Of a stretch of DNA of 64,000 nt, positions 7,903 through 16,732 are shown piece by piece. This DNA comes from Spartobacteria bacterium UBA695 (lineage in GTDB: Bacteria > Verrucomicrobiota > Verrucomicrobiia > Chthoniobacterales > Chthoniobacteraceae): NCBI GenBank assembly GCA_002298145.1, contig DBMP01000013.1, forward strand, positions 62,001 to 126,000. The letters are read 5' to 3'. Made by a program: the position numbers and the translations under genes. The stretch's first letter is position 1, and each line of letters begins with the position of its first letter. Under the pieces are notes generated by a model. It was given only the letters and a program-made list of their open reading frames with translations, was not told the origin of the DNA and did no database searches.

Positions 7903-8601
7903 TTAAGCGGCGGCTTCCAGCTTGTACTGAGCCGGGCCGACTTTCTTGATTCCGGAAATCTTCTTTCCGGTGGTCACGAACCAAACATAGAGGTTCTTGT
8001 AGTTGGCGTTAATTTTATCGGCGAGATCTTTAATGGAGATTCCTTCCGCGCCTGCTTGCGTCAATTCCTTAAGGATTTGGTCTTTGAGCGCGCCGCGAGC
8101 GACTTTGCGTTTGCGGGTCTTAACCGCTTTGACGGGCTTGGCTGCTTTGGCTGCTGTCTTTTGTTTTCCCTTGGCTTTCACGGCAGCCTTGGGGGCGGTT
8201 TCCACATTGCCTAAAAGCGCATAGCGAGCTTCGCCAACTTTCTTTAGGGCGTTAATCTTTTTAATATTAGCGCTGAACCAGGAATGAATATTGGCCGTTT
8301 TGACGCCGATGCGTTCTGCCAGCTCCTTGACGCTGACGCCCGCGCGGCCAGAGGCCTGGAGCACTTCGAGGATATCGCCGGCGAGTTCGCCGCGGCCTTT
8401 GCGTCCGCGCTTAGGCAATTTCTGCAAGGCTTTGCGTTCTTCCTTTACAGCGGCCCGGCGGGCAGCGGCCCCGTATAGTTCATTTTGAATTGTCGAAAGC
8501 CGTTGATTGATAGTGGCAATATGGCTTTGCAATGCGGCACGTTTCTCCTCAAGGGCGATTACTTCCTTAAGGCGTGCAATACGGGTGTTCTTAGACTTCA
8601 T
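7903..8601 (-). CDS. Double winged-helix, lysine-rich putative nucleoid-associated protein
   Basis: 232 residues in four parts: a predicted coiled coil at about 6-60; a winged-helix-like domain at about 70-131 (GDILEVLQASGRAGVSVKEL, then NIHSWFSANIKK, then KVGEARYAL); an Ala/Lys linker at about 132-168; and a second copy at about 169-229 (DQILKELTQAGAEGISIKDL, then NLYVWFVTTGKK, then KVGPAQYKL). The two domains are clear internal duplicates. Architecture and basic linker suggest DNA bridging or chromosome packaging, as with H1- or H-NS-type proteins; this is inference. A recognisable promoter lies upstream. Confidence 0.75.
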   Translation of the reverse strand: MKSKNTRIARLKEVIALEEKRAALQSHIATINQRLSTIQNELYGAAARRAAVKEERKALQKLPKRGRKGRGELAGDILEVLQASGRAGVSVKELAERIGVKTANIHSWFSANIKKINALKKVGEARYALLGNVETAPKAAVKAKGKQKTAAKAAKPVKAVKTRKRKVARGALKDQILKELTQAGAEGISIKDLADKINANYKNLYVWFVTTGKKISGIKKVGPAQYKLEAAA

Positions 8602-8625
8602 ATTGGTTATGATTTTGCAAACTAG

Positions 8626-8654
8626 TTGATAGCTAGCAAGTTTATTTTTTTCAA
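8626..8654 (-). promoter_or_regulatory. Promoter of the double winged-helix gene
   Basis: On the minus strand TTGAAA (8654-8649) and TATCAA (8631-8626) are separated by 17 bp. The surrounding region is AT-rich. The inverted 9-mers GCAAACTAG (8617-8625) and CTAGTTTGC (8700-8708) flank it and could be operator half-sites. Confidence 0.5.
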
Positions 8655-8728
8655 ATGATGAAAATAAACGTTGTGTTTTTGTTTAAATGTTTAGGAAAGC
8701 TAGTTTGCGTGAAGCCTGTTTGCGAGGC

Positions 8729-8757
8729 TTGATTGGGGCGGTTTGTTGTTCAATAAT
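8729..8757 (+). promoter_or_regulatory. Promoter placing the start of transcription at the FmdB-like ATG
   Basis: TTGATT (8729-8734), a 17-bp spacer and AATAAT (8752-8757) are followed by 6 bases and then ATG 8764. The expected transcription start coincides with the start codon, so the mRNA would be leaderless. Confidence 0.55.
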
Positions 8758-8763
8758 AGGCGT

Positions 8764-9000
8764 ATGCCTACTTACATTTATGAAACGGTTGATGAGCCGC
8801 GCGAGCGGTTTGAAATCAAACAGAGCATGAAAGATAATGCGCTGACGCTTCATCCGGAAACGGGGAAACCGGTGCGCCGGGTTATATCAGGCGGCTATGG
8901 AATGATCGTTAAAACGGCCACGGTTATGGCCCCTTGCGGGGAGCCCGCGCCGCGTGGCGGTTGCTGCGGTGGCGGCTGCGCCTGCGGCCACGCTCACTAG
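8764..9000 (+). CDS. FmdB-like small protein with relocated cysteines
   Basis: 78 residues. The N-terminus (MPTYIYETVD) and the central RFEIKQSMKD and RRVISGGYGMIVK stretches follow the FmdB zinc-ribbon family. The two CxxC knuckles expected of that family are absent, replaced by ET-VD and HPET. All cysteines are instead in the last 21 residues: Cys58, 67, 68, 72 and 74 plus His76 and His78, in a Gly-rich tail that could bind metal. It is followed after 31 bp by the HTH-MBL gene, probably one transcript. Function unknown. Confidence 0.7.
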   Translation: MPTYIYETVDEPRERFEIKQSMKDNALTLHPETGKPVRRVISGGYGMIVKTATVMAPCGEPAPRGGCCGGGCACGHAH

Positions 9001-9031
9001 CGGATTCGAAGAGATACTAACGGAGGCACCC

Positions 9032-9853
9032 ATGCAACAACCGATGGAAGACAATTTTGCCGATGTCGTGTCGAAGGCACAACGCGGGTTGGGGCTGTCG
9101 GATTCCGAACTGGCGACACGCGCCGGAATTTCGCGCGAACAGTTGGCCGATATTAAAGCCGAGGTTTTCGATGCCGGGATTCTCCGCATGGTCGCCCCGG
9201 TGTTGCATCTCGACGCGGGGGTGTTGGCGGCGCTACCGGAGTACCGGCCCGCGCCGATCTCCGTTCCCGGGCTGGAGGCTTTTACCACGCGCTACGGCGG
9301 GATGCGCGTGAATGCCTATGTGGTATATGACCAGACGAGCGGCAAGGCGGCGGCGTTCGATACCGGCGCGGATGCCACGCCGATCCTTGAGTTTCTGCGC
9401 GCGCGGTCGCTGTCGCTCTTTGGCGTGTTTTTGACTCACACCCACGGGGATCATGTGGGCGATGTGGAAAACTTGACGCGCTCCACGGGGGCCACGGCGT
9501 GGGTCTCGGACCGGGAGCCGATGCATGGCGCGCGAGGGTTCGAGGACGGGCGGGGGTTCGAATGCGGGCCGCTGCGTATCGAGACGCTCTTAACCTGCGG
9601 CCATACGCGCGGCGGTACGAGCTACGCGGTTTACGGTTTGGATCGGCCGGTGGTGGTGGTGGGCGATGCACTTTTTGCCGGGTCCATGGGCGGCGCGATG
9701 GTTTCCTACGCCGATGCGCTGCGCACCAACCGGGAGAATCTCTTGACACTGCCCGCAAAGACGGTCATTTGTCCGGGGCACGGCCCGCTGACGACCGTGG
9801 CCGAGGAACGGGCGCACAATCCGTTTTTCGCCATGGGGAATGGGCCGGAATAA
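9032..9853 (+). CDS. MBL-fold metallohydrolase with N-terminal HTH-like segment
   Basis: 273 residues from ATG 9032, which has a GGAGG four to nine bases upstream; the open frame to 8954 overlaps the previous gene and is not used. Residues 11-42 resemble an XRE-type helix-turn-helix (LSDSELATRAGISREQLADI). The metallo-beta-lactamase domain has THTHGDH at 135-141 (ligands His136, His138, Asp140, His141), then His191, Asp212 and His250 in CPGHGPL. The domain is glyoxalase II-like, so thioester hydrolysis or a related activity is likely. The HTH addition could also be a simple protein-binding module. Confidence 0.82.
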   Translation: MQQPMEDNFADVVSKAQRGLGLSDSELATRAGISREQLADIKAEVFDAGILRMVAPVLHLDAGVLAALPEYRPAPISVPGLEAFTTRYGGMRVNAYVVYDQTSGKAAAFDTGADATPILEFLRARSLSLFGVFLTHTHGDHVGDVENLTRSTGATAWVSDREPMHGARGFEDGRGFECGPLRIETLLTCGHTRGGTSYAVYGLDRPVVVVGDALFAGSMGGAMVSYADALRTNRENLLTLPAKTVICPGHGPLTTVAEERAHNPFFAMGNGPE

Positions 9854-9885
9854 ATTCGGGACTATACAAGTAAGGACTCTCCCCC

Positions 9886-11337
9886 ATGAAAAAGCTCTCC
9901 CTTGTCTGCGCCATGGCGTTGGCTGCGGCGAACGGTGCCGTCGCGGAACCGGCGCTTTCGCTCACGATTTATAACCAGAACTTTGCCGTGGTGCGCGACA
10001 CCGTGCCGCTCGATCTCAAGGCCGGGCTCAACCATGCCCAGTTCGCGGATACCACGGCGCAGGTGGAAACCGATTCGGTAATCCTGCGCGATCCCTCCGG
10101 AAAAGTGCCGCTGCAAATCCTGGAGCAAAGCTACCGCAACGACCCCGTTTCGCAGGGGATGCTCCTTTCGCTCAACGAGGGTAAGACCATCGAATTTCAA
10201 TCCGACACCGGGAATGGCCAAAAGAAAACCGTGCAGGGGAAGGTCATCCGCAGCGGCTACCAGGGCCAGGGCGGCGCGGCGGGCCAGCCGATCATCGAAG
10301 TGGACGGCAAGCTGCAATTCAGCCTGCCGGGCGAGCCGGTATTCCCCGCGCTGGCTGACGACACCGTGCTCAAGCCAACGCTCGCCTGGGCAATCAACGT
10401 CCCGCAGGCTGCCAAGCTCGACGCCGAGCTGGCGTACATCACCGGCGGGCTGACGTGGAAGGCGGATTACAATATTCTCGGAGCGGAAAAGGGCGACATC
10501 GTGGATATTACTGGGTGGGTAACGTTCGAGAACCAGAGCGGCAAGACCTTCAATGATACGCGCGTTCGGCTGATGGCTGGGGATGTCAGTAAAATTCAGC
10601 GTCGCGATCGAGCACCCTTGATACTCGGGAAAGCCGAAGTGATGGGCGCGTCGGCGGAGTCTCCGGCGGTTACGGGAAAAGCCTTCGACGAATATCACCT
10701 CTACACGCTCGAAAATCGCGTCACGCTGCGCGACCGCGAGACCAAGCAAGTCGAGTTCATTCGCGCGCCGGGCGTGCAGGCCAAAAAGGTCTACATTTAC
10801 GATGGGCTGGCGCTTTACGGCTTGGCCGTCATGCCGATGGAAAATCGCCGCAACAACGAGGGCCTCGGCACCCAATCCGACACCAAGGTGGCCGTGATGC
10901 GTGAGATTAAAAACTCGGAAGCCAATCACCTCGGCCTGCCGTTGCCGAAAGGCCGCGTGCGCTTTTACAAACAGGACGCCGACGGCACGCCGGAGTTCAC
11001 GGGCGAGAACGAGATCGACCACACGCCCAAGGACGAAACGCTGCGCATCTTTACTGGCAACGCGTTTGACCTGACGGGTGAGCGCCGCCGCACCAATTTT
11101 GTGCGCAACGACCGCGAGCATTTTGTGGATGAAACGGTTGAGATCACGCTGCGCAACCACAAGAAAGAGCCGGTGGAAATCAAGGTGATCGAGCACCTCT
11201 TCCGCTGGACCACGTGGGAGATCGTGAAGCCGTCGGAGCCGTTCACTAAAACGGCGGCGCAGGTAATCGAGTTCCGCGTACAGGTCAAGCCCGACGAGGA
11301 GAAGAAGCTCAGCTACACCGCGCACTATACTTGGTAA
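9886..11337 (+). CDS. DUF4139 domain-containing exported protein
   Basis: 483 residues with a signal peptide (MKKLSLVCAMALAAANGAVA). The N-terminal part (LTIYNQNFAVVRDTVPLDL) and the central LAYITGGLTWKADYNIL block are characteristic of DUF4139/DUF4140 proteins, which are beta-rich envelope proteins of unknown function. A Shine-Dalgarno AAGGA lies ten bases before the ATG. It stands alone and converges with the M48 protease gene. Confidence 0.82.
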   Translation: MKKLSLVCAMALAAANGAVAEPALSLTIYNQNFAVVRDTVPLDLKAGLNHAQFADTTAQVETDSVILRDPSGKVPLQILEQSYRNDPVSQGMLLSLNEGKTIEFQSDTGNGQKKTVQGKVIRSGYQGQGGAAGQPIIEVDGKLQFSLPGEPVFPALADDTVLKPTLAWAINVPQAAKLDAELAYITGGLTWKADYNILGAEKGDIVDITGWVTFENQSGKTFNDTRVRLMAGDVSKIQRRDRAPLILGKAEVMGASAESPAVTGKAFDEYHLYTLENRVTLRDRETKQVEFIRAPGVQAKKVYIYDGLALYGLAVMPMENRRNNEGLGTQSDTKVAVMREIKNSEANHLGLPLPKGRVRFYKQDADGTPEFTGENEIDHTPKDETLRIFTGNAFDLTGERRRTNFVRNDREHFVDETVEITLRNHKKEPVEIKVIEHLFRWTTWEIVKPSEPFTKTAAQVIEFRVQVKPDEEKKLSYTAHYTW

Positions 11338-11388
11338 TATCTGTGGCGGTGCGGAGTTTGGAGACGAGGGCTGTTGTGAAGCTGCCGA

Positions 11389-13449
11389 TTACCGCCGCAC
11401 GTTTTTGGGGGCGAGTTGGCGCGTCAGATAAGACGCAACGGTTTGAATGATCGCCAGGGAGTCGCCCTCCAAGCGCGAAAGACGAAAGGTGACGGTTTTG
11501 CGCGGGATCGGCAGCGAGTATTTCCAGATGGGCTGCTGCGCTTTTTTGAGCCCTAACACCATGATCAGTCCCTGGGCTGCTCTTACGGCGGAGATGGATT
11601 CTACGTCCTCAAAAGCGAGGGCTCGTACCCAGGCGGTGTACCGGAGCCCCTGGCTGTCGAGAATCAAAGCGGCGTTTTTGTGATGCTTCCAAACGCTGGC
11701 CCCTTTAAGAAGAAAAACAGCTCCCAGGGGCCCGGCGATGTAGATGAAGGGGTTGAAATGCCATTCGATGACTAAATCCCCGAAAGCCCCTGCCAGCGCC
11801 AGACCGCCGAGGACCAGCCAGACGACGGCTTCAATCGGATATTTTGCATTCCAGCGCGTTTCGGGAAAATGGGCTTCGAGCAGGGTTCTGCCGGATTCCG
11901 TGCGCGCGTCGGCCTTTACGACTTCCGTTTGATGCTGCATTTGACGGACGGCGGCCTGCGCGCTGTTGCTGACTTCGGCGAAAAGCCCATCCGCTTGCCC
12001 GAGCCACTGCTCGAATGCGCTTGGCTCGTCGATCAAGGCGATGGACTTGGCCTGTTCAGCGGAGACTTTTTGGTTCAAGGCATCCAGGCGGGCTTGCAGG
12101 GAGGGATGGGAATCCAGCGGGTGGGCTTGCCGGGCCTGGAAGAGATTTTTCCAGAAGGCCTTCTCGGGAATCAGCCGGTTTGCCACCACGGCCCGCAGCG
12201 GCGCTTCCAGCGGCGAGCATCCCTGGTTGCGAACGGCCTCCTCCAGCGCTATTTCGAAAGCGGCCGAGAATACATCCACCCGGATGAGGGCTCGCGCGAC
12301 GGTCTCCGCGGAGGTTAATGCCGCGGAGTGCTGATCGGCCAGAAACTCGCGCCGCCGCGAAGCCGCTTGTTCCGTTTCGGCAAAGCAGATCGTAAAGAAA
12401 CGCAGCAGTTGCAGGCTTGTCCAGCCCGTCCAGCCCGCGCCGTGCAGCGTGGCCATGGTGGCGTTCGCTTTGAACTTCATGGGGTGAAATTCCCGTCCGA
12501 TGCGGGTGTCCTCGCCGATGAAGTGGCCGAGTTCGTGCCCCACGACCGAGAGCGTTTCGGTTTCGGAAAGGTATTTGATGAGCGGATGCGAGAGGAAGAG
12601 CGTGCGCCCGCGCATTTCGCCGCTGGCAAGCTTGACGTTCATTTCCGTCACGTAAAAGTTGAGCTGCATGCCGATGATGATGTGGTCCGGCGGTGCGGTT
12701 TGCAGGCGCTGCGCGGCCTCGCGAACGGCGGCCCAAAGCGCGGGGGCTTCGGCGGGAGTGACTTCGCGGGCGAGCGTTTCCTCGAACTCCAGGGGTACGT
12801 GTTTGAGGAGGATTTTGATGCTGAACCAGAGGGCATAGCCCCCGGCGGAAATGAGGATAATGAGCAGCTTTACAAAGAACTGCTCCATTAGCAAAACGGA
12901 GAATTCAAAGAGCGCGTAGCTCAGGAGGGGCACCAATAGGAGAAGTTCCAAAAGGGCCGTTCCCATGCTGAGACGCCAGCCGAGGCGGAACGAGGAAATC
13001 AGGCGGCCGGGGTTTTGCCGGGCACGGCGGTTGAGCCAAAGGACGCTGCCGAGCGAGGCCACCAGGGCGACCAGCAGCGCGCCGGAACCATAGAGCCCCC
13101 AGCGCAACCGCCGGAAATTTCCAGCGGTGCCGGAGCGCTCGAACATTTCTTCGAGCCCCGTGTACTGTTGTGGCTTTTCCAGGCAAATCCGGTTGAAATC
13201 GAGCTTGGAAAAGAGGGCGATTTGCCGCGCTTGCGCCTGGGGGGTGAGATCCCGGGCTTCCCGAAGATCGTGGGCGATTTCCTGCCGGATTTTCGCGTTC
13301 AGCCAATGCGGTGCCACGAGGAAAAAGACCAGGACGCAAACTGGAATCGCGAGGCTGAAAAGGAGAGCCAGCCACCAGGCTTTTCTGATGCTTGGGGTTT
13401 GCTGCGTTCCCTGTGCCGTCACTGAATCTTTTTCCATATGATTTTTCAT
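11389..13449 (-). CDS. M48-family membrane metalloprotease
   Basis: 686 residues from ATG 13449; an in-frame ATG lies 12 bases further in, and the frame is open 75 bp upstream without support. There are several transmembrane segments in the first 220 residues. The zinc motif HELGH is at about 305-309 within LSVVGHELGHFIGED, and the third ligand Glu is in RRREFLADQHSA, as in HtpX/Ste24 peptidases. Two further hydrophobic segments follow near residue 540. A role in membrane protein quality control is likely from the family. The C-terminal PH-like tail is unassigned. Confidence 0.85.
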   Translation of the reverse strand: MKNHMEKDSVTAQGTQQTPSIRKAWWLALLFSLAIPVCVLVFFLVAPHWLNAKIRQEIAHDLREARDLTPQAQARQIALFSKLDFNRICLEKPQQYTGLEEMFERSGTAGNFRRLRWGLYGSGALLVALVASLGSVLWLNRRARQNPGRLISSFRLGWRLSMGTALLELLLLVPLLSYALFEFSVLLMEQFFVKLLIILISAGGYALWFSIKILLKHVPLEFEETLAREVTPAEAPALWAAVREAAQRLQTAPPDHIIIGMQLNFYVTEMNVKLASGEMRGRTLFLSHPLIKYLSETETLSVVGHELGHFIGEDTRIGREFHPMKFKANATMATLHGAGWTGWTSLQLLRFFTICFAETEQAASRRREFLADQHSAALTSAETVARALIRVDVFSAAFEIALEEAVRNQGCSPLEAPLRAVVANRLIPEKAFWKNLFQARQAHPLDSHPSLQARLDALNQKVSAEQAKSIALIDEPSAFEQWLGQADGLFAEVSNSAQAAVRQMQHQTEVVKADARTESGRTLLEAHFPETRWNAKYPIEAVVWLVLGGLALAGAFGDLVIEWHFNPFIYIAGPLGAVFLLKGASVWKHHKNAALILDSQGLRYTAWVRALAFEDVESISAVRAAQGLIMVLGLKKAQQPIWKYSLPIPRKTVTFRLSRLEGDSLAIIQTVASYLTRQLAPKNVRR

Positions 13450-13522
13450 GAGCAGGATAGATGCCAGTGGGCGAGGGGGACAAGGTGAAACCGGCGAGCC
13501 ATGAAATCGTGACATGCCTGGC

Positions 13523-13563
13523 AAAAAAAGAACCCTCGTTCCCGAAACTCGGAAACGAGGGTT
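13523..13563 (-). terminator. Intrinsic terminator of glyS
   Basis: The arms AACCCTCGTT (13531-13540) and AACGAGGGTT (13554-13563) form a stem. On the minus strand it is followed by a U7 run (A-run 13523-13529). It starts 26 bp after the glyS stop. Confidence 0.85.
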
Positions 13564-13588
13564 ACTGAATGGGTTTGGCCCCTGGTCG

Positions 13589-15232
13589 TTATTGAACCTG
13601 TGGGAGCAAAAGCGAGAGCAGGTCGCTGATCTTCACGCGCTCTTGCTTCATCGAGTCGCGGTGACGCAGCGTGACGGTGCCTTCCAGCGCGGAGCCGTTC
13701 TCGCCGATGGTGTCGAAGTCGATCGTGACGCCAAAGGGTGTCCCGGCTTCGTCCTGACGGCGGTAGCGGCGGCCAATGGCCCCGCCGTCGTCGTAGAAGA
13801 CGTTCATGTGCGGGCGCAGCAGGTCGCGCACTTCCAGCGCTTTCTCCACTAGCGCCGGTTTGTTGCGCAGCAGCGGGAAGACGCCGACTTTGATCGGGGC
13901 GACGCGCGGGTGGAAGCGCATGACCGTGCGCACTTCTGTCTTGCCCTTTTCGTCGGTAACTTCCTCTTCGTCGTAGGCGTTGCAGATGAGCGCCAGCAGC
14001 AGGCGGTCGACCCCGGCGGAGGGCTCGATGACGTGCGGGATGTACTTGGCGTTGGCTTCCTGGTCGAAGTATTCCATCGACTTGCCGGAGTGCGTGTGGT
14101 GCTGGGTCAGGTCGAAGTTGCCACGGGCGGCGATGCCTTCGAGTTCCTGGGTGCCGAAGGGGAATTTGTAGAGAATATCGACGCAGGCCCGCGCGTAGTG
14201 GGCGAGCTCGTCTTTCTTCTGCCAGTATTGCTCCAGGGTGTCGCGGCCCAGGCCGATCGACTCATACCAGCGCATCCGGGCTTCCACCCAGTATTTGTGC
14301 CATACTTCCCAGCCCCAGTTGGCCTGGGGCGGGTCGGTCGGCTCGCCCTCGGCGGGCAGGGAGGCGACTGTGCCGCACTGTTTCTCGACGACTTCGTCGG
14401 GCTTGATGAAGAATTCCAGCTCCATTTGCTCGAACTCGCGGGAGCGGAAGGTGTAGTTGCGCGGGTTGATTTCGTTGCGGAACGCTTTGCCGATCTGCGC
14501 GATGCCGAAGGGGACCTTCTGGCGCGAGGTTTCGAGCACGTTCTTGAACTGGACGAAGATGGCCTGGGCGGTTTCCGGGCGGAGGTAGACGGCGTTTTCC
14601 TCGCTCTCCACGGGGCCCGCGTGGCTCTTGAACATCAGGTTGAACATGCGCGGTTCGGTGAGCTGCGCGCCGTTCTCGGGGTTGTATTTGACGGAGTTCT
14701 CGACTTTCTCGGTCTGCTCGCCCTGGAGGGCGGGGTTTTCCAGGCCGCGCTGGGCGTAGAACTGGGTGGCGACTTTGCGGGCGCTTTCGGCCGGTTTGCC
14801 AGCGGCCAGGAGGACGGAGAAGGGCTCGTTACATACTTTGCCGCTCGTTTCGTCCTTTGCGCCGGAATAGAAGAAGACGATGCCGCTCTGGGGCTCGATC
14901 TGGTCGGCCCGGAAGCGCTTTTTGGTCAGCAGGCAGTCGACCATCGGGTCGGCGAAGGTGTCGCAGTGGCCGGAGGCTTTCCAGATGGCCGGGTGCATGA
15001 TGATGCTGGCGTCCAGGCCGACGACGTCGTCGCGCAGCTTGGTCATGCTCTTCCACCAGAGGTCCTTTACGTTGCGCTTGAGGTCGGCTCCGAGTGGACC
15101 GTAGTCCCAGAAGCCGTTGATGCCGCCGTAGATTTCGCTGGATTGAAAGATGAAGCCGCGGCGTTTGCACAGCGACACGATTTTCTCCATCCTGTCGGAC
15201 GGTTTTGCGGATTGCGGGGCGGGCTGACTCAT
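13589..15232 (-). CDS. glyS: Glycyl-tRNA synthetase, alpha2 class II type
   Basis: 547 residues. It charges tRNA-Gly in the cytoplasm. The start at ATG 15232 (MSQPAPQSAKPSDRMEKIVSL) has an AAGGA upstream; 13 extra codons to 15271 lack support. Motifs include GFIFQSSEIYGGINGFWDYGPLG, RPETAQAIFVQFKNV, GIAQIGKAFRNEINPRN (motif 2 region) and EPSAGVDRLLLAL (motif 3), with an anticodon-binding domain at the C-terminus (PIKVGVFPLL). This is the single-chain archaeal/eukaryotic-like form, not the alpha2beta2 form. Confidence 0.95.
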   Translation of the reverse strand: MSQPAPQSAKPSDRMEKIVSLCKRRGFIFQSSEIYGGINGFWDYGPLGADLKRNVKDLWWKSMTKLRDDVVGLDASIIMHPAIWKASGHCDTFADPMVDCLLTKKRFRADQIEPQSGIVFFYSGAKDETSGKVCNEPFSVLLAAGKPAESARKVATQFYAQRGLENPALQGEQTEKVENSVKYNPENGAQLTEPRMFNLMFKSHAGPVESEENAVYLRPETAQAIFVQFKNVLETSRQKVPFGIAQIGKAFRNEINPRNYTFRSREFEQMELEFFIKPDEVVEKQCGTVASLPAEGEPTDPPQANWGWEVWHKYWVEARMRWYESIGLGRDTLEQYWQKKDELAHYARACVDILYKFPFGTQELEGIAARGNFDLTQHHTHSGKSMEYFDQEANAKYIPHVIEPSAGVDRLLLALICNAYDEEEVTDEKGKTEVRTVMRFHPRVAPIKVGVFPLLRNKPALVEKALEVRDLLRPHMNVFYDDGGAIGRRYRRQDEAGTPFGVTIDFDTIGENGSALEGTVTLRHRDSMKQERVKISDLLSLLLPQVQ

Positions 15233-15285
15233 AAAGTCCTTAAACCCACCATCCCGGCCGACGATTGGCAAGATGGAAATCGACG

Positions 15286-15321
15286 AAAAAGGCGCAAAGA
15301 GAGGTTTCCCTTTGCGCCTTT
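15286..15321 (-). terminator. CTTTGCGCC-type hairpin terminator after the YfgM-like gene
   Basis: Perfect 12-bp arms AAAGGCGCAAAG (15288-15299) and CTTTGCGCCTTT (15310-15321). The A5 run at 15286-15290 gives a U-tract on the minus strand. The sequence matches the hairpins after leuB and rng and the core of the composite repeats. Confidence 0.75.
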
Positions 15322-15344
15322 GAGGAAAGAGAGGGGGCCGGTGG

Positions 15345-15950
15345 TTACTTCTGGATGAAGTGCAGGGCGCGCATGGCTTCCTGGGCGTAGAGGGTCTGGC
15401 CGAAGCGGGCGGTGACGTCGGTGTAGATCCGGCGGGCTTCGTCTTTGTTGCCTTTCTCCAGGTTGAGCCGGGCCTGGGCCATCATGGCCAGCGGGGTGGT
15501 GTAGGCGTCGGGGTACTTGGTAATGCCGTCGGCATAGGCGGCGAGGGCTTGGTCGATGTTGCCCTGTTTCTCATAGGTTACGCCCAGGCTGGTCCAGCCG
15601 CCCGCGGCGAGGGGGTGCTTGGGGTATTTTTCGACAAACTGGCGCAGCGCGGCGATGGATTCGTCGTATTTGCCCTCGGCGCGGAGTTTTTCGCCCAGGC
15701 GCAGCGAGGCGTTGCCCCCGGCGGGGGTTCCGGCGTAGTTTTCGGCGATGGCCCGGAAGTCGGCCACGGTTTCGGCCTTGGCGTAGAGGGCCTCGGAGTT
15801 GGCCAGGCGGGTGTAGGAGCGGATCTGCGCGCCCACGATGACGAAGATGAGGGCGAGGATAATGCCGCCGTAGAGGAGAATTTTGGTCTTGTACATGAAC
15901 CAAATCTCCAAGGGGCTCAAATGGACGGTCTCTGCTGGGTCGGTGGGCAT
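15345..15950 (-). CDS. YfgM-like membrane-anchored TPR protein
   Basis: 201 residues with one transmembrane segment at about 22-42 (TKILLYGGIILALIFVIVGA). This is followed by TPR-like helical repeats (YAGTPAGGNASLRLGEKLR, YPKHPLAAGGWTSLGVTYEKQG, YPDAYTTPLAMMAQARLNLEKG). The layout resembles YfgM, an ancillary protein of the SecYEG translocon, but assignment rests on architecture. It follows the beta-helix gene by 81 bp and ends before a clear terminator. Confidence 0.7.
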   Translation of the reverse strand: MPTDPAETVHLSPLEIWFMYKTKILLYGGIILALIFVIVGAQIRSYTRLANSEALYAKAETVADFRAIAENYAGTPAGGNASLRLGEKLRAEGKYDESIAALRQFVEKYPKHPLAAGGWTSLGVTYEKQGNIDQALAAYADGITKYPDAYTTPLAMMAQARLNLEKGNKDEARRIYTDVTARFGQTLYAQEAMRALHFIQK

Positions 15951-16031
15951 AGCGTGGTTGATGGAAAGAGGGGTTTAACTTTTCAGAGGCGGCTTAAAAA
16001 CTCAAGTGGTTTGACTCGGACGGGGTAAAGC

Positions 16032-16715
16032 TTAGCCTCGCCGGGAGACGATTTCAAAAGATTGCCGCGCTTTGACGATGCTTTCGGCGGGAGCGCACCC
16101 CCGCCACTGGCTGCCGGGGTAGAGGACGGTGTCGCGCCCGATGATGGAGCCGGGGCTCAGGACGGAGTTGCAGCCGATTTCGGCGCGGTCGCCCAGGATG
16201 GCCCCGAATTTCCGCAGGCCGGTGGAGATGACGAGGCCCTCGGGGGTGGTGACGGTGACTTCGCCGTGGTCGAGCTTGACGTTGGAGAGGATGACGCCCG
16301 CGCCGAGGTGGGCATGGTGGCCGAGGATGGAGTCGCCGACGTAGTTGAAGTGGGGTACCTGGACGTCGTCGAAGAGGATGGAGTTCTTGAATTCACACGA
16401 GTTGCCCAGTACGCAGCCGTTGCCGACGATGACGTTTTCGCGGATGTAAGCGCCGTTGCGGATCTCGCAGTTGGCCCCGATCCAGGCCGGGCCTTTGATC
16501 ATGGCTCCCTGCTCGATGACGGTGCCGGGCCCGATGTAGACGGCCGTGCTGACAAACGGCTTGCCGATCAGGCGCCCGTGGATGCCGGGCTTGAGGCGGA
16601 ATTGCAGGTAGGTGGGGATTTGCCTCAGGGCGTCCCAAACGTTGGCAATGTTATCGAAAAGCGGCCGGTGATCGGTGCGCGTCAGGTCCAGGTATTCGGC
16701 GGGGGTGAAGGTCAT
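16032..16715 (-). CDS. Left-handed beta-helix (GlmU C-terminal-like) transferase
   Basis: 227 residues. Hexapeptide repeats run from about residue 55 to 210 (VYIGPGTVIEQGAMIKGPAW, AHLGAGVILSNVKL). HFNYVGDS and the trimeric LbH pattern match the acetyltransferase half of GlmU-type UDP-sugar enzymes, but the nucleotidyltransferase domain is absent. It is probably an acyl- or nucleotidyl-transferase-like protein in cell envelope sugar metabolism. It begins 17 bp after cysS, so it is probably co-transcribed. Confidence 0.78.
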   Translation of the reverse strand: MTFTPAEYLDLTRTDHRPLFDNIANVWDALRQIPTYLQFRLKPGIHGRLIGKPFVSTAVYIGPGTVIEQGAMIKGPAWIGANCEIRNGAYIRENVIVGNGCVLGNSCEFKNSILFDDVQVPHFNYVGDSILGHHAHLGAGVILSNVKLDHGEVTVTTPEGLVISTGLRKFGAILGDRAEIGCNSVLSPGSIIGRDTVLYPGSQWRGCAPAESIVKARQSFEIVSRRG

Positions 16716-16732
16716 GCGTTACAAAAAAAGTG

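Noticed and set aside
9862..11325. 487-residue open frame opposite the DUF4139 gene
   Set aside because: Antisense composition, no motifs; the plus frame has a signal peptide, Shine-Dalgarno and family match.
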